A DNA stretch of 64,000 bases from JALORV01 sp963712485 (GCA_963712485.1 CAVQID010000014.1:62001-126000); one strand, 5' to 3'; positions 40,934 through 50,811 are shown, counted from the stretch's first letter. Translations and numbers: made by a program. Notes: a model not told the origin generated them from the letters alone.

Positions 40934-41742
40934 TTCAGCAGGCGTCGCCGAGTCAGCACCAGTGCCAGCGCAAAGCAGGCTGCGCCCCACAGACCAAGCA
41001 GCAGGATGTTTCGCCATGCATCGGCCGGCCAGCGCCCCAGCGCGAGCGGTCGAACGATGTCCACGGCCGCCGTCATCGGCAACCACTCGGCGACCCCTCG
41101 CAGCCAGCCGGGCAACTGCGCCAACGGAAAGTACACACCCGAGAGGAACACCAGCGGCATCACGACGACGGTGAAGTAGTTTGACAGCAGGTCGTAGCTT
41201 CGGGCAACGGCATTGACGATCAGCGCCATCGCGGAGAACACCAGCGCGATGAAGAAGGCCGCGGGCAAGACCAGCAACGACAGCGGCTCGCGCGCGATTC
41301 CAAGGACCCAGATCATCACGAGGATGCACAGTGCGGTGAACGTGGCCTTGCTGGCAGCCCAGACGATTTCTCCCAGCAGCAGGTCGTCGACCGCCAGCGG
41401 CGTGTGCAGGATCGCATCCCAGGTCTTCTGGATGTTCATGCGTGTGAACGCGCCCCACAGCGACTCGAACTTCGCCGAGTACATGACGCTCATCGCGATG
41501 GAACCACTGGCAAGAAACTGCAGGTAGGAGACGCCTTCGACCTCCGGCAGCAGGCTGCCCAGGCCGTAACCGAAGGCCGCGATGGTCAGCAGCGGCTCGA
41601 CCACGTTGGTCAGCAGCCGCTCGACGAAAAGCTTGCGCCACACCAAGAAGTTGCGGCGCCAGACCGGCACGAAGCGCCACGACAGGCGCGGCGGCGCCCA
41701 CGCCGATGCCCAGTTCGGCGAAGCGGGTGCCTCGGCGCTCAC
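40930..41742 (-). CDS. nodJ: ABC-2 exporter permease, NodJ-like
   Basis: 270 residues from GTG 41742 (VSAEAPASPNWASAWAPPRL), with six hydrophobic segments; GVYFPLAQLPGWLRGVAEWL is the ABC-2 signature region and FESLWGAFTRMNIQKTWDAI is a NodJ-type block. In rhizobia NodIJ export Nod factors, but many free-living betaproteobacteria carry this pair with another, unknown substrate. GTGA overlap with the nodI-like gene. The symbol marks similarity only. Confidence 0.8.
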   Translation of the reverse strand: MSAEAPASPNWASAWAPPRLSWRFVPVWRRNFLVWRKLFVERLLTNVVEPLLTIAAFGYGLGSLLPEVEGVSYLQFLASGSIAMSVMYSAKFESLWGAFTRMNIQKTWDAILHTPLAVDDLLLGEIVWAASKATFTALCILVMIWVLGIAREPLSLLVLPAAFFIALVFSAMALIVNAVARSYDLLSNYFTVVVMPLVFLSGVYFPLAQLPGWLRGVAEWLPMTAAVDIVRPLALGRWPADAWRNILLLGLWGAACFALALVLTRRRLLK

Positions 41743-42689
41743 GACTCGTCGCGCATTTCGCGTCCGGTGAGCTTGAGGAAGAGATCCTCCAGGTTGGCCG
41801 GCCGGTGGAGGTAGCGCAATCCGCGCTGGGACTCGAGCGCATGCAGTACGGCCGACGGTTCGCGCGCGTAGCAGAACACCGTCTCGCCGGTCACTTCCAT
41901 GCGCGCAGCAAGCGCATGGCCGACGGTCTGGGCCCACTCCCGCGCGCCGTCGCCGTAGACCTCGATGACCTGCGGCTCGATGTGCTGCTGGATCAGATCC
42001 CGTGGGCGACCTTCGGCAATCATGCGACCGTGGTCGATGACGGCCAGCCGGTCGGCCAGTCGTTCGGCCTCATCCATGAAGTGTGTCGTCAACAGGATCG
42101 TCTTGCCGCGCGCGAGCAGCATTTTCAGCCGCTCCCAGATCAGGTGGCGCGCCTGCGGATCGAGACCGGTGGTGGGCTCGTCCATGAAGATCAGCTCAGG
42201 GTCGTTGACCAGCGCGCGCGCGAGCGTGAGCCGTCGCTTCATACCGCCCGACAGTTCACCGATGCGTGCGTCACGCCGGTGTCCCAGGCTCGCAAAGTCG
42301 AGCAAGAACGTCAGCCGGTCGCGCACCTCCCGGTCCGACATGCCGTAGTACCGGCCGTAAACGACGAGGTTCTCGGTGACCGTGAAATCCGGGTCGAGAT
42401 TGTCGATCTGCGGCACGACGCCGACACGGATGCGGGCACGGCGCGCCTCCCGCGGGACCGGCTCGCCCACCAAGCGGATATCGCCAGCGTCGGGCTCGGT
42501 CAGGCCGAGGCAGCATCGCAGCGTCGTTGTCTTGCCGGCGCCGTTGGGCCCGAGCAGCGCGTAACACTCGCCTCGGCGGATCGCAAATGACAGGCCGTTG
42601 ACGACAGGCGCACCCGCATACAGCTTGCGCAGATCGCGCACAGCGAGAACGTCATCGACGGCCGCGACGGGAACGACAACAGCGTCCAT
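41739..42689 (-). CDS. nodI: ABC exporter ATPase, NodI-like
   Basis: 316 residues. Walker A GPNGAGKTTTLR, Q-loop VGVVPQIDNLDPDFTVTENL, signature LSGGMKRRLTLARAL, Walker B LIFMDEPTTGLDPQARHLIW, and a DRA-type C-terminal domain. The DNLDPDFTV segment is typical of NodI. It starts 15 bases after the rplQ terminator hairpin, so the exporter genes are a separate unit from the ribosomal operon. Confidence 0.85.
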   Translation of the reverse strand: MDAVVVPVAAVDDVLAVRDLRKLYAGAPVVNGLSFAIRRGECYALLGPNGAGKTTTLRCCLGLTEPDAGDIRLVGEPVPREARRARIRVGVVPQIDNLDPDFTVTENLVVYGRYYGMSDREVRDRLTFLLDFASLGHRRDARIGELSGGMKRRLTLARALVNDPELIFMDEPTTGLDPQARHLIWERLKMLLARGKTILLTTHFMDEAERLADRLAVIDHGRMIAEGRPRDLIQQHIEPQVIEVYGDGAREWAQTVGHALAARMEVTGETVFCYAREPSAVLHALESQRGLRYLHRPANLEDLFLKLTGREMRDES

Positions 42690-42703
42690 GGAGCTTCAGA
42701 AAG

Positions 42704-42729
42704 CAAAAGGCCTGCCGGATGGCAGGCCT
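42704..42729 (-). terminator. Rho-independent terminator after rplQ
   Basis: AGGCCTGCC / GGCAGGCCT (42708-42716, 42721-42729), perfect 9-base stem, GGAT loop; As at 42705-42708 give the U-run on the minus strand. It lies 22 bases after the rplQ stop and closes the alpha operon. Confidence 0.88.
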
Positions 42730-42751
42730 GGGCAGTCTAGCTCAGCCGCAC

Positions 42752-43147
42752 TCAGCTGACGTCTGCAGTGTCTTCCGTCGTGACCGGCTGCGGGCGGTCA
42801 ACGAGTTCCATGAACGCCATCGGCGCGTTATCGCCGACACGGAATCCCATCTTCAGGATTCGCGTGTAGCCGCCATTGCGCGTCTTGTATCGCGGCCCGA
42901 TCTCGTTGAACAGTTTCACCACCATTTCACGGTCGCGCAAGCGGTTGAATGCAAGCCGCTTGTTGGCCACCGTGGGTTCCCGGCCGATCGTGATCAGCGG
43001 CTCGACGACGCGGCGCAACTCCTTCGCCTTCGGCAACGTCGTTTTGATGGCCTCATGACGAAGCAGGGAATTGGTCATGTTGCGCAACATCGCTAGCCGG
43101 TGGCTGGTCGTGCGATTGAGCTTGCGCAGTCCGTGTCCGTGACGCAT
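42752..43147 (-). CDS. rplQ: 50S ribosomal protein L17
   Basis: 131 residues, MRHGHGLRKLNRTTSHRLAM, with RNMTNSLLRHEAIKTTLPKA, both diagnostic for L17. The last 15 or so residues are an acidic extension. Last gene of the alpha operon, 170 bases after rpoA; that gap has only a small hairpin and no gene. Confidence 0.97.
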   Translation of the reverse strand: MRHGHGLRKLNRTTSHRLAMLRNMTNSLLRHEAIKTTLPKAKELRRVVEPLITIGREPTVANKRLAFNRLRDREMVVKLFNEIGPRYKTRNGGYTRILKMGFRVGDNAPMAFMELVDRPQPVTTEDTADVS

Positions 43148-43317
43148 GGTTCTTCCTTTCGATCTTTAACGGCCCGATGTCGGGCGGTTGTTATCCGACT
43201 CTTCGATCCCTCACGGGCGGGTCGGTTGGTCTTCGTTCGGGCAGGGTGGTCCCCGCTCCTGTCTCTCCTCGCTGTCTGCTGCGAGGCGGCGCGCTGTGAC
43301 GCCGCGCTCGGTTCTCC

Positions 43318-44301
43318 TTACTTGTCCAGGCCGGCAGGCGGCCAGTTCTCCAACTTCATGCCGAGGGTCAGGCCACGTGCAGCCAGCACCTCCTTGATTT
43401 CGTTGAGCGACTTGCGGCCCAGATTCGGTGTCTTCAGCAGCTCGTTTTCCGTGCGCTGGATCAGGTCGCCGATGTAATAGATGTTCTCGGCCTTCAGACA
43501 GTTCGCCGAACGCACCGTCAGTTCCAGATCGTCGACCGGGCGCAGCAGGATCGGATCGACCTGCGGCGAGCGGGCGGCGGCGGCAGCCGAGGTCTCGGTC
43601 ATGCCTTCAAGTGCCCCGAAGACCTGCAGCTGGTCCATCAGGATGCGGGCCGACTGGCGAACAGCTTCCTCGGGCGTCATCGCGCCGTTGGTCTCAATCG
43701 TCATGACCAGCTTGTCCAGGTCAGTGCGCTGCTCCACGCGGGCGGCCTCGACCGCATACGACACGCGCTTGACCGGCGAAAACGACGCATCCATCACGAT
43801 GCGGCCAATGGTTTTCGAATGATCGTCGCGGAATGCGCGAACGTTGCCGGGGACGTAGCCGCGCCCTTTCTCGACCTTGATCTGCAATTCCAGGCGGCCG
43901 CCACCCGACAGATGCGCGATCACGTGGTCCGGATTGACGATCTCCACGTCGTGCGGCAGCTCGATATCGCCGGCCGTGACCACGCCCTCGCCTTCCTTGC
44001 GCAGCGCCAGCGTGACCTCGTCGCGATTGTGCAGCTTAAAGACGACGCCTTTCATGTTGAGGAGAATGTCGACCACATCCTCACGTACGCCGTCGACAGT
44101 CGAGTACTCGTGCACGACGCCGGTGATCTGCGCCTCGGTCGGCGCATAACCGACCATCGACGACAGCAGGATGCGACGCAGCGCGTTGCCGAGCGTGTGG
44201 CCGTAGCCACGCTCGAACGGCTCCATCGTGACGATTGCGGCGTTCGGGCCGACAGCTTCGACCTCGATCGCGCGCGGCTTCAGTAGTGCTGTGCTTGTCA
44301 T
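43318..44301 (-). CDS. rpoA: RNA polymerase alpha subunit
   Basis: 327 residues. N-terminal assembly domain (RGYGHTLGNALRRILLSSM), linker, and C-terminal domain with RSANCLKAENIYYIGDLIQR, including the Arg, Asn and Lys that bind UP elements, and GRKSLNEIKEVLAARGLTLG. In the E. coli order rpsD-rpoA-rplQ. The 132-base gap to rpsD has a 6-base-pair hairpin (44374-44390) followed on the minus strand by a T-rich tract. Confidence 0.98.
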   Translation of the reverse strand: MTSTALLKPRAIEVEAVGPNAAIVTMEPFERGYGHTLGNALRRILLSSMVGYAPTEAQITGVVHEYSTVDGVREDVVDILLNMKGVVFKLHNRDEVTLALRKEGEGVVTAGDIELPHDVEIVNPDHVIAHLSGGGRLELQIKVEKGRGYVPGNVRAFRDDHSKTIGRIVMDASFSPVKRVSYAVEAARVEQRTDLDKLVMTIETNGAMTPEEAVRQSARILMDQLQVFGALEGMTETSAAAAARSPQVDPILLRPVDDLELTVRSANCLKAENIYYIGDLIQRTENELLKTPNLGRKSLNEIKEVLAARGLTLGMKLENWPPAGLDK

Positions 44302-44433
44302 ACTTGGTTCCCTTCAATACCCTCGGCTCGTTACGCCGATAAGGCTGATGGTTAGGGCAAAGAAAAATCGAACGCGGTTGCCCAAACCGCTTTCGTCGCC
44401 GGACCGCGCATGCGGGCCGGCATCCGCGAACTA

Positions 44434-45057
44434 CTACCTCGAGTACAGCTCGACGACCAGCGACTCGTTGACGTCCTGCGCGACTTCGCCGCGGTCCGGC
44501 GTCGACTTGAACTTGCCTTCGAGTTTCTTCGGATCGACTTCGACCCACGACGGGAAGCCGGACTGCTCGGCCAACGTCAGCGCCTCCTGGATGCGGCCCT
44601 GCTTCTTGGCCTTCTCGCGAACCGTGATGACATCGCCGGACTTCACGAGCATCGACGGAATTCCCGCAGTCTCACCGTTCAGCGCAATCGCACGATGCGA
44701 CACCAGCTGACGTGCCTCGGCGCGCGTGGCACCGAAACCCATGCGGTAGACGACATTGTCCAGACGCGACTCGAGCAGCATGATCAGGTGCTCGCCCGTA
44801 TTGCCTTTGCGGCGCGAGGCTTCCTGGTAGTAGCGGCGGAACTGCCGCTCGAGCACGCCGTACATGCGCTTGACCTTCTGCTTCTCGCGCAACTGCGTGC
44901 CGTAGTCCGACTGACGCGCACCCGAAGTGCGCCCGTGCTGGCCGGGCTTGGAATCCGCCTTCGCCTTCGAGTCAAAGGCGCGGCGCGAACTCTTCAAGAA
45001 GAGATCGGTGCCCTCGCGTCGCGAGAGCTTGAGTTTCGGTCCTGTATAGCGTGCCAC
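44434..45057 (-). CDS. rpsD: 30S ribosomal protein S4
   Basis: 207 residues, MARYTGPKLKLSRREGTDLF, lacking N-terminal zinc cysteines (C-minus type). S4 RNA-binding domain: ESRLDNVVYRMGFGATRAEA, VSHRAIALNGE. S4 nucleates 30S assembly and in E. coli represses the alpha operon. It is separated from rpsK by a 159-base spacer with three hairpins. Confidence 0.97.
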   Translation of the reverse strand: MARYTGPKLKLSRREGTDLFLKSSRRAFDSKAKADSKPGQHGRTSGARQSDYGTQLREKQKVKRMYGVLERQFRRYYQEASRRKGNTGEHLIMLLESRLDNVVYRMGFGATRAEARQLVSHRAIALNGETAGIPSMLVKSGDVITVREKAKKQGRIQEALTLAEQSGFPSWVEVDPKKLEGKFKSTPDRGEVAQDVNESLVVELYSR

Positions 45058-45119
45058 GTTGTCTTCCCTTTCATCCTGCGGCCGAGCCGCATTAAGTCAC
45101 CGCTGGAGGCGGCGACACC

Positions 45120-45215
45120 AAGGCAGTTTCCTGCCTTTGTAATGAAAAATTCGTCTGGCTCCGCCAGCGAATTTTTCTAACCATTCACGCGAAAGTAGGT
45201 TTGTACTTTCGCGTG
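45120..45215 (-). promoter_or_regulatory. three tandem hairpins between rpsK and rpsD
   Basis: In transcript order: a perfect 12-base-pair stem (45186-45197 with 45204-45215) right after the rpsK stop; a 14-base-pair stem with one bulge (45145-45159 with 45163-45176) flanked by A5 and T5, so it resembles a two-way intrinsic terminator; and a 7-base-pair stem capped by a GAAA tetraloop on the minus strand (45120-45126 with 45131-45137). They could attenuate or process the mRNA between rpsK and rpsD-rpoA-rplQ, or be inserted repeats. Confidence 0.6.
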
Positions 45216-45216
45216 C

Positions 45217-45630
45217 CTACACTCGGCGCCGCTTCGGCGGACGCACGCCGTTGTGCGGAATCGGCGTGATGTCCTGGATTGACGTCACGCGGATGCCGAG
45301 CGCGTTGAGCGCGCGCACCGACGACTCGCGGCCGGGCCCGGGGCCGGTGATGCGCACCTCGAGATTCTTGATGCCATGTTCCTGCGCGGCGCGGCCGGCG
45401 TTTTCCGCTGCCACCTGGGCCGCGAACGGCGTCGACTTGCGCGAACCCTTGAAACCCTGACCACCGGAACTTGCCCACGACAGCGCATTGCCCTGGCGGT
45501 CGGTGATCGTGATGATCGTGTTGTTGAACGACGCGTGAACGTGCGCGATGCCGTCCGACACGACCTTCTTGACCTTCTTGCGCGCGCGCTGCTGGGCAGC
45601 GATCTGCTGCGGGGACGGATTCTTGGCCAT
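45217..45630 (-). CDS. rpsK: 30S ribosomal protein S11
   Basis: 137 residues. KKVVSDGIAHVHASFNNTII, ALSWASSGGQGFKGSRKSTP and the C-terminal DITPIPHNGVRPPKRRRV are S11 hallmarks. Platform protein of the 30S. It follows rpsM by 3 bases. Confidence 0.97.
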   Translation of the reverse strand: MAKNPSPQQIAAQQRARKKVKKVVSDGIAHVHASFNNTIITITDRQGNALSWASSGGQGFKGSRKSTPFAAQVAAENAGRAAQEHGIKNLEVRITGPGPGRESSVRALNALGIRVTSIQDITPIPHNGVRPPKRRRV

Positions 45631-45633
45631 GAC

Positions 45634-46005
45634 TTAGGTTCCTTTCTTCAGCGACACGCCGGCCTTGCGCGGGCCCTTGCGCGTCCGCGCATTGGTCCGC
45701 GTGCGCTGGCCACGCACCGGCAGGCCACGGCGGTGACGCACACCACGATACGTGCCGAGGTCGATCAGGCGCTTGATCGAGAGCTGGATTTCGCGACGCA
45801 GGTCGCCCTCGACCGTCGTGCGCGCGATTTCCTCGCGAATACGCTCGAGTTCCGCGTCATTCAGCTCCTTGATCTTCTTGGCATACGGCACTGCAGCCGC
45901 GTCCAGGATGGCGCGCGCGCGTGCGCGCCCGATGCCATAGATCGCGGTCAGACCGATCTCGGCGTGCTGATGCGGCGGAATATTGATACCGGAAATACGA
46001 GCCAT
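45634..46005 (-). CDS. rpsM: 30S ribosomal protein S13
   Basis: 123 residues, MARISGINIPPHQHAEIGLT, with YRGVRHRRGLPVRGQRTRTN near the C-terminus, both diagnostic. Head protein contacting tRNA and the 50S. The 118-base gap upstream, between rpmJ and rpsM, corresponds to the position of the S4 repressor site in E. coli, but I cannot confirm that structure here. Confidence 0.97.
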   Translation of the reverse strand: MARISGINIPPHQHAEIGLTAIYGIGRARARAILDAAAVPYAKKIKELNDAELERIREEIARTTVEGDLRREIQLSIKRLIDLGTYRGVRHRRGLPVRGQRTRTNARTRKGPRKAGVSLKKGT

Positions 46006-46123
46006 TACATACCTCGGTTTGTTAAGCCCTGCACTTCTTCAACCTCGCCGACCCACGCACACGAAGTCGCGCGGATCATCGGCAGGCGGCTGTGCATCCG
46101 CAGGGATTCGCTCATGTCCAGCT

Positions 46124-46237
46124 TCACCCTTGGCGCTGCTTGTGGCGCGGATCCGTGCAGATCACGCGCACGACCCGCTTGCGCCGGATGATCTTGCACT
46201 TGCGGCACATCTTCTTGACGGAAGCCATCACTTTCAT
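46124..46237 (-). CDS. rpmJ: 50S ribosomal protein L36
   Basis: 37 residues, MKVMASVKKMCRKCKIIRRK followed by RVVRVICTDPRHKQRQG. The zinc-binding set is Cys11, Cys14, Cys27 and His32, so it is the zinc-containing form. Between infA and rpsM, the standard place. Confidence 0.96.
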   Translation of the reverse strand: MKVMASVKKMCRKCKIIRRKRVVRVICTDPRHKQRQG

Positions 46238-46254
46238 CTTGTTCTCCAACCGCG

Positions 46255-46473
46255 CTACTTCGCGCGGAACACTATGCGGGCCCGTGAAAGGTCGTACGGC
46301 GTCAGTTCCACGGTGACCTTGTCGCCCGGCAGGATGCGGATGTAGTGCATGCGCATCTTTCCGGAGATATGTCCCAGCACCACATGCCCGTTTTCCAGTT
46401 TCACCCGGAACGTGGCGTTGGGAAGATTCTCGAGAATCTCCCCTTGCATCTGGATCGCGTCGTCCTTTGCCAT
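46255..46473 (-). CDS. infA: translation initiation factor IF-1
   Basis: 72 residues forming one S1/OB domain: MAKDDAIQMQGEILENLPNA, FRVKLENGHVVLGHISGKMR, GDKVTVELTPYDLSRARIVF. Binds the 30S A site during initiation. It lies 13 bases after secY, typical for betaproteobacteria. Confidence 0.97.
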   Translation of the reverse strand: MAKDDAIQMQGEILENLPNATFRVKLENGHVVLGHISGKMRMHYIRILPGDKVTVELTPYDLSRARIVFRAK

Positions 46474-46486
46474 CGCGTTCCGGGCC

Positions 46487-47818
<1,332 letters not shown>

Positions 47819-47852
47819 GCGGGAATATCCTGTTTACGTCAGGTGAGGCCGA

Positions 47853-48419
47853 TCACTGCTTTTTCGATGGCGCTTTTTTGGCCGGCTTATCGGCCGGCTT
47901 GTTCGCCGCCGCCTTGATCGCGGCCGCCCTGTCCGCGACCGCCTTCTTTGCCGCTGCCTTCTTCGGCGTGTCCGGCATCACTGCGGCTTCGGCCACAGAG
48001 CCGCCGGCCGCCTCGATGGCAGCCTTCGCGCCCTTGGTGACGCCGATGCCGCGCACGGTCACCTTGCGCGTCAGTTCGCCGGTCTTGACGACGCGCGCGT
48101 CAAGCGCGAGCGCCGACACGATGCCGGCCTGCTTGAGCACGGTCAGGTCGACCTCGTCAACACTCAATCGCTGCAGGTCGGCCAGGCGCACGACGTCGAC
48201 GTAGCGCCGTGCGAGCGAAGTGAAGCCGCGCTTCGGCAGGCGGCGATAAAGCGGCATCTGGCCGCCTTCGAACCCGACTTTGTGGAAACCGCCCGCACGC
48301 GACTTCTGCCCCTTGTGGCCACGGCCTGCGGTCTTGCCCCAGCCCGAACCGATGCCGCGACCGACGCGATGGCGAGCGCTCTTGCTGCCCGCGGCCGGTT
48401 TCAGATTATTGAGGCGCAT
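47853..48419 (-). CDS. rplO: 50S ribosomal protein L15 with long basic tail
   Basis: 188 residues. The core (to about 144) is normal L15: MRLNNLKPAAGSKSARHRVG, GRGIGSGWGKTAGRGHKGQK, FEGGQMPLYRRLPKRGF. The last 44 residues are an Ala/Lys/Pro-rich tail absent from E. coli L15. Part of the spc operon between rpmD and secY. Confidence 0.96.
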   Translation of the reverse strand: MRLNNLKPAAGSKSARHRVGRGIGSGWGKTAGRGHKGQKSRAGGFHKVGFEGGQMPLYRRLPKRGFTSLARRYVDVVRLADLQRLSVDEVDLTVLKQAGIVSALALDARVVKTGELTRKVTVRGIGVTKGAKAAIEAAGGSVAEAAVMPDTPKKAAAKKAVADRAAAIKAAANKPADKPAKKAPSKKQ

Positions 48420-48434
48420 CTCGACCCCCGTCGC

Positions 48435-48614
48435 TTACTCGCCGACCCGAACCAGGTGGGCAACCTTGTTGATCATGCCGCGCACCGCGGGCGTGTCTTC
48501 CAGCTCGCGCGTCTGGCGCAGCTTCTTCAGTCCCAGTCCGAGGACCGTCGCCTGATGCGCCGCCTTGGCGGAGATCGGGCTCTTGATCAGCGTGACCTTG
48601 AGCGTTTTCTTCAT
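48435..48614 (-). CDS. rpmD: 50S ribosomal protein L30
   Basis: 59 residues: MKKTLKVTLIKSPISAKAAH, then QATVLGLGLKKLRQTRELED and a C-terminal RGMINKVAHLVRVGE. This is the canonical L30 sequence. Starts 14 bases after rpsE and is followed by rplO. Confidence 0.96.
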   Translation of the reverse strand: MKKTLKVTLIKSPISAKAAHQATVLGLGLKKLRQTRELEDTPAVRGMINKVAHLVRVGE

Positions 48615-48628
48615 CGCGTTTCTCCGGC

Positions 48629-49150
48629 TCAGCCGATCACTTCCTCGACCGACTTGCCGCGCTTCGCCGCGATTTCTGCCGGCGTGCGCAGCTTGCTCAG
48701 CGCATCCAGCGTGGCGCGCACGAGGTTGTATGGGTTCGTCGATCCGTGCGACTTGGCCACGATGTTGCGAATGCCCATGACGTCAAAAACAGCGCGCATC
48801 GGACCACCGGCAATGACGCCGGTACCTTCGGCGGCCGGTGACAGCATCACCCTAGACGCGCCGTGCTTGCCTTCGACAAAGTGGTGCACCGTTCCGTTCT
48901 TCAGCGGCATCTTCGCCATGGCGCGGCGCGCCTTCTCCATCGCCTTCTGCACCGACACCGGCACCTCGCGCGCCTTGCCCTTGCCCATGCCGATGCGTCC
49001 GTCGCCGTCACCGACCACGGTCAGCGCAGCAAAGCCGAGGATGCGACCGCCCTTCACCACCTTGGTGACGCGGTTGATCGCGATCATCTTTTCCTTGATG
49101 CCGTCGTCACGGTCTTCGGAGACGACACCCTTGGGTTGAACTCGTGCCAT
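48629..49150 (-). CDS. rpsE: 30S ribosomal protein S5
   Basis: 173 residues. KMIAINRVTKVVKGGRILGF, VVGDGDGRIGMGKGKAREVP and GTGVIAGGPMRAVFDVMGI are S5 hallmarks, including the loop where spectinomycin resistance arises (VKGGR region, wild-type in appearance). Decoding fidelity protein. Confidence 0.97.
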   Translation of the reverse strand: MARVQPKGVVSEDRDDGIKEKMIAINRVTKVVKGGRILGFAALTVVGDGDGRIGMGKGKAREVPVSVQKAMEKARRAMAKMPLKNGTVHHFVEGKHGASRVMLSPAAEGTGVIAGGPMRAVFDVMGIRNIVAKSHGSTNPYNLVRATLDALSKLRTPAEIAAKRGKSVEEVIG

Positions 49151-49160
49151 GCGTTGCCCC

Positions 49161-49529
49161 TTAGAACTTCAGTCCGGCTTCACGCGCGGCTTCCGCCAGC
49201 GCCTTTACCCGGCCGTGAAATCGATAGCCCGCGCGGTCGAAAGACACACTTTCGATCCCGGCCGCCTTCGCCTTCTGCGCAATGCGCGCACCGACGATCT
49301 TGGCGGCACTCACGTTGCCGCCCTTACCCTTGGTCGACGCGAGCTGCGTGCGCACCTCGGGCTCGACCGTCGATGCCGACACCAGCACCTTGCCGCCGTC
49401 GGCCGAAATGACGCTCGCATAGATGTGAACGTTGGTGCGGTTGACCGTCAGGCGCTCGGTCTTCTGCAGCGCGATGCGGGCGCGAGTCGCGCGGGCACGG
49501 CGCAGTCGGGTTTCCTTCTTTTCGATCAT
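49161..49529 (-). CDS. rplR: 50S ribosomal protein L18
   Basis: 122 residues, MIEKKETRLRRARATRARIA; GKGGNVSAAKIVGARIAQKA and SFDRAGYRFHGRVKALAEAA match the 5S rRNA-binding L18. Spacing of 10 bases to rpsE and 17 to rplF supports one transcript. Confidence 0.96.
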   Translation of the reverse strand: MIEKKETRLRRARATRARIALQKTERLTVNRTNVHIYASVISADGGKVLVSASTVEPEVRTQLASTKGKGGNVSAAKIVGARIAQKAKAAGIESVSFDRAGYRFHGRVKALAEAAREAGLKF

Positions 49530-49546
49530 GGTTGACCTCTCGCCGC

Positions 49547-50080
49547 CTACTTCTTCTTGGTCTCTTTGATGACCACCGCCTCATCGGCGTAGCGCACGCC
49601 CTTGCCCTTGTAGGGCTCTGGCGGCTTGTAGCCGCGCACTTCAGCTGCGACCTGCCCGACCTTCTGCTTGTCCGCACCCTTGATCAGGATTTCGGTCTGT
49701 GTCGGGGTCTCGCATTTCACTCCCGCCGGCATCTGATGAACGATCGGGTGCGAAAAACCCAGCGACAGGTTGAGCTTGTCGCCCTGAGCCTGCGCGCGGT
49801 AGCCGACGCCGACCAGCGAAAGCTTCTTTTCGAAGCCCTTGGAAACCCCTTGCACCATGCCTGCCACCAACGAACGCATCGTTCCGCTCATCGCGTTCGC
49901 TTCGCGCGATTCGTCGGCGGCCGCGAACGAGACCTGACCGTCCGCCAGTTCAATCTTCACCCGGCTGGACATCGGCTGATGCAGTGTGCCCAGCGGACCC
50001 TTGACGGTGATATGGCTCGCGCTGATCTGTACGTCAACGCCCTTGGCAACGCTCACCGGAATTCGTGCAACTCGAGACAT
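49547..50080 (-). CDS. rplF: 50S ribosomal protein L6
   Basis: 177 residues, MSRVARIPVSVAKGVDVQIS; GTMRSLVAGMVQGVSKGFEK and the C-terminal RGYKPPEPYKGKGVRYADE are the L6 signatures. Near the factor-binding site of the 50S. Confidence 0.97.
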   Translation of the reverse strand: MSRVARIPVSVAKGVDVQISASHITVKGPLGTLHQPMSSRVKIELADGQVSFAAADESREANAMSGTMRSLVAGMVQGVSKGFEKKLSLVGVGYRAQAQGDKLNLSLGFSHPIVHQMPAGVKCETPTQTEILIKGADKQKVGQVAAEVRGYKPPEPYKGKGVRYADEAVVIKETKKK

Positions 50081-50096
50081 GTCGTTCCTCCGCCCG

Positions 50097-50492
50097 CTAC
50101 GCCACGTAGCAGAGCACTTCGCCGCCGACGCCCTGGCTGCGCGCCTTGCGGTCGGTCATTACACCGCGCGAAGTGGAGACGATCGCCACGCCCAGTCCGT
50201 TCATCACCGGCGGGATGTCGTCGCGACCCTTGTAGACCCGCAGCCCCGGGCGCGACACACGCTCCAGGCTTTCGATCACGGGGCGACCGGCGTAATACTT
50301 CAATCCGATGCGCAGTTCCGGCTTGCCCTCGTTGGCGTTCACCTGGAAGCCCTCGATGTAACCCTCATCCTTGAGAACCTGGGCGATCGCAACCTTCACC
50401 TTGGACGACGGCATCGCGACTTCCGGCTTCTCGACCCGCTGCGCATTGCGGATACGGGTCAGCATGTCGGCGATGGGATCACTCATACTCAT
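50097..50492 (-). CDS. rpsH: 30S ribosomal protein S8
   Basis: 131 residues, MSMSDPIADMLTRIRNAQRV, with GRPVIESLERVSRPGLRVYK and GLGVAIVSTSRGVMTDRKAR, the conserved S8 C-terminus. Binds helix 21 of 16S rRNA and in E. coli represses the spc operon. Confidence 0.97.
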   Translation of the reverse strand: MSMSDPIADMLTRIRNAQRVEKPEVAMPSSKVKVAIAQVLKDEGYIEGFQVNANEGKPELRIGLKYYAGRPVIESLERVSRPGLRVYKGRDDIPPVMNGLGVAIVSTSRGVMTDRKARSQGVGGEVLCYVA

Positions 50493-50505
50493 GTGCGCTC
50501 CTCGC

Positions 50506-50811
50506 TTACCAGCTGGCCTTGGTCAGGCCCGGAATATCGCCGCGCATTGCGGCCTCACGAATCTTGGCGCGTGCAAGACCGAACTTGCGGAACGTGCCAC
50601 GCGGACGACCCGTCAGCGCGCAACGGTTGCGCAGACGCACCGGACTCGAGTTACGCGGCAGCGCCTGCAGCCGCTTCATCGCGTCCATTCGATCGTCCAT
50701 CGAGCGCGTCTGATCGTCGATGATGCCTTTGAGCTCGGCGCGCCTGGCAGCATGCTTCTTCACTGCGGCTTCGCGCTTCGCTTCGCGGTTTACCAATGCG
50801 AGTTTCGCCAT
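50506..50811 (-). CDS. rpsN: 30S ribosomal protein S14
   Basis: 101 residues, MAKLALVNREAKREAAVKKH, and RLRNRCALTGRPRGTFRKFG with DIPGLTKASW at the end. It is the long, zinc-free type because the paired CxxC motifs are missing. Head of the 30S. Confidence 0.96.
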   Translation of the reverse strand: MAKLALVNREAKREAAVKKHAARRAELKGIIDDQTRSMDDRMDAMKRLQALPRNSSPVRLRNRCALTGRPRGTFRKFGLARAKIREAAMRGDIPGLTKASW

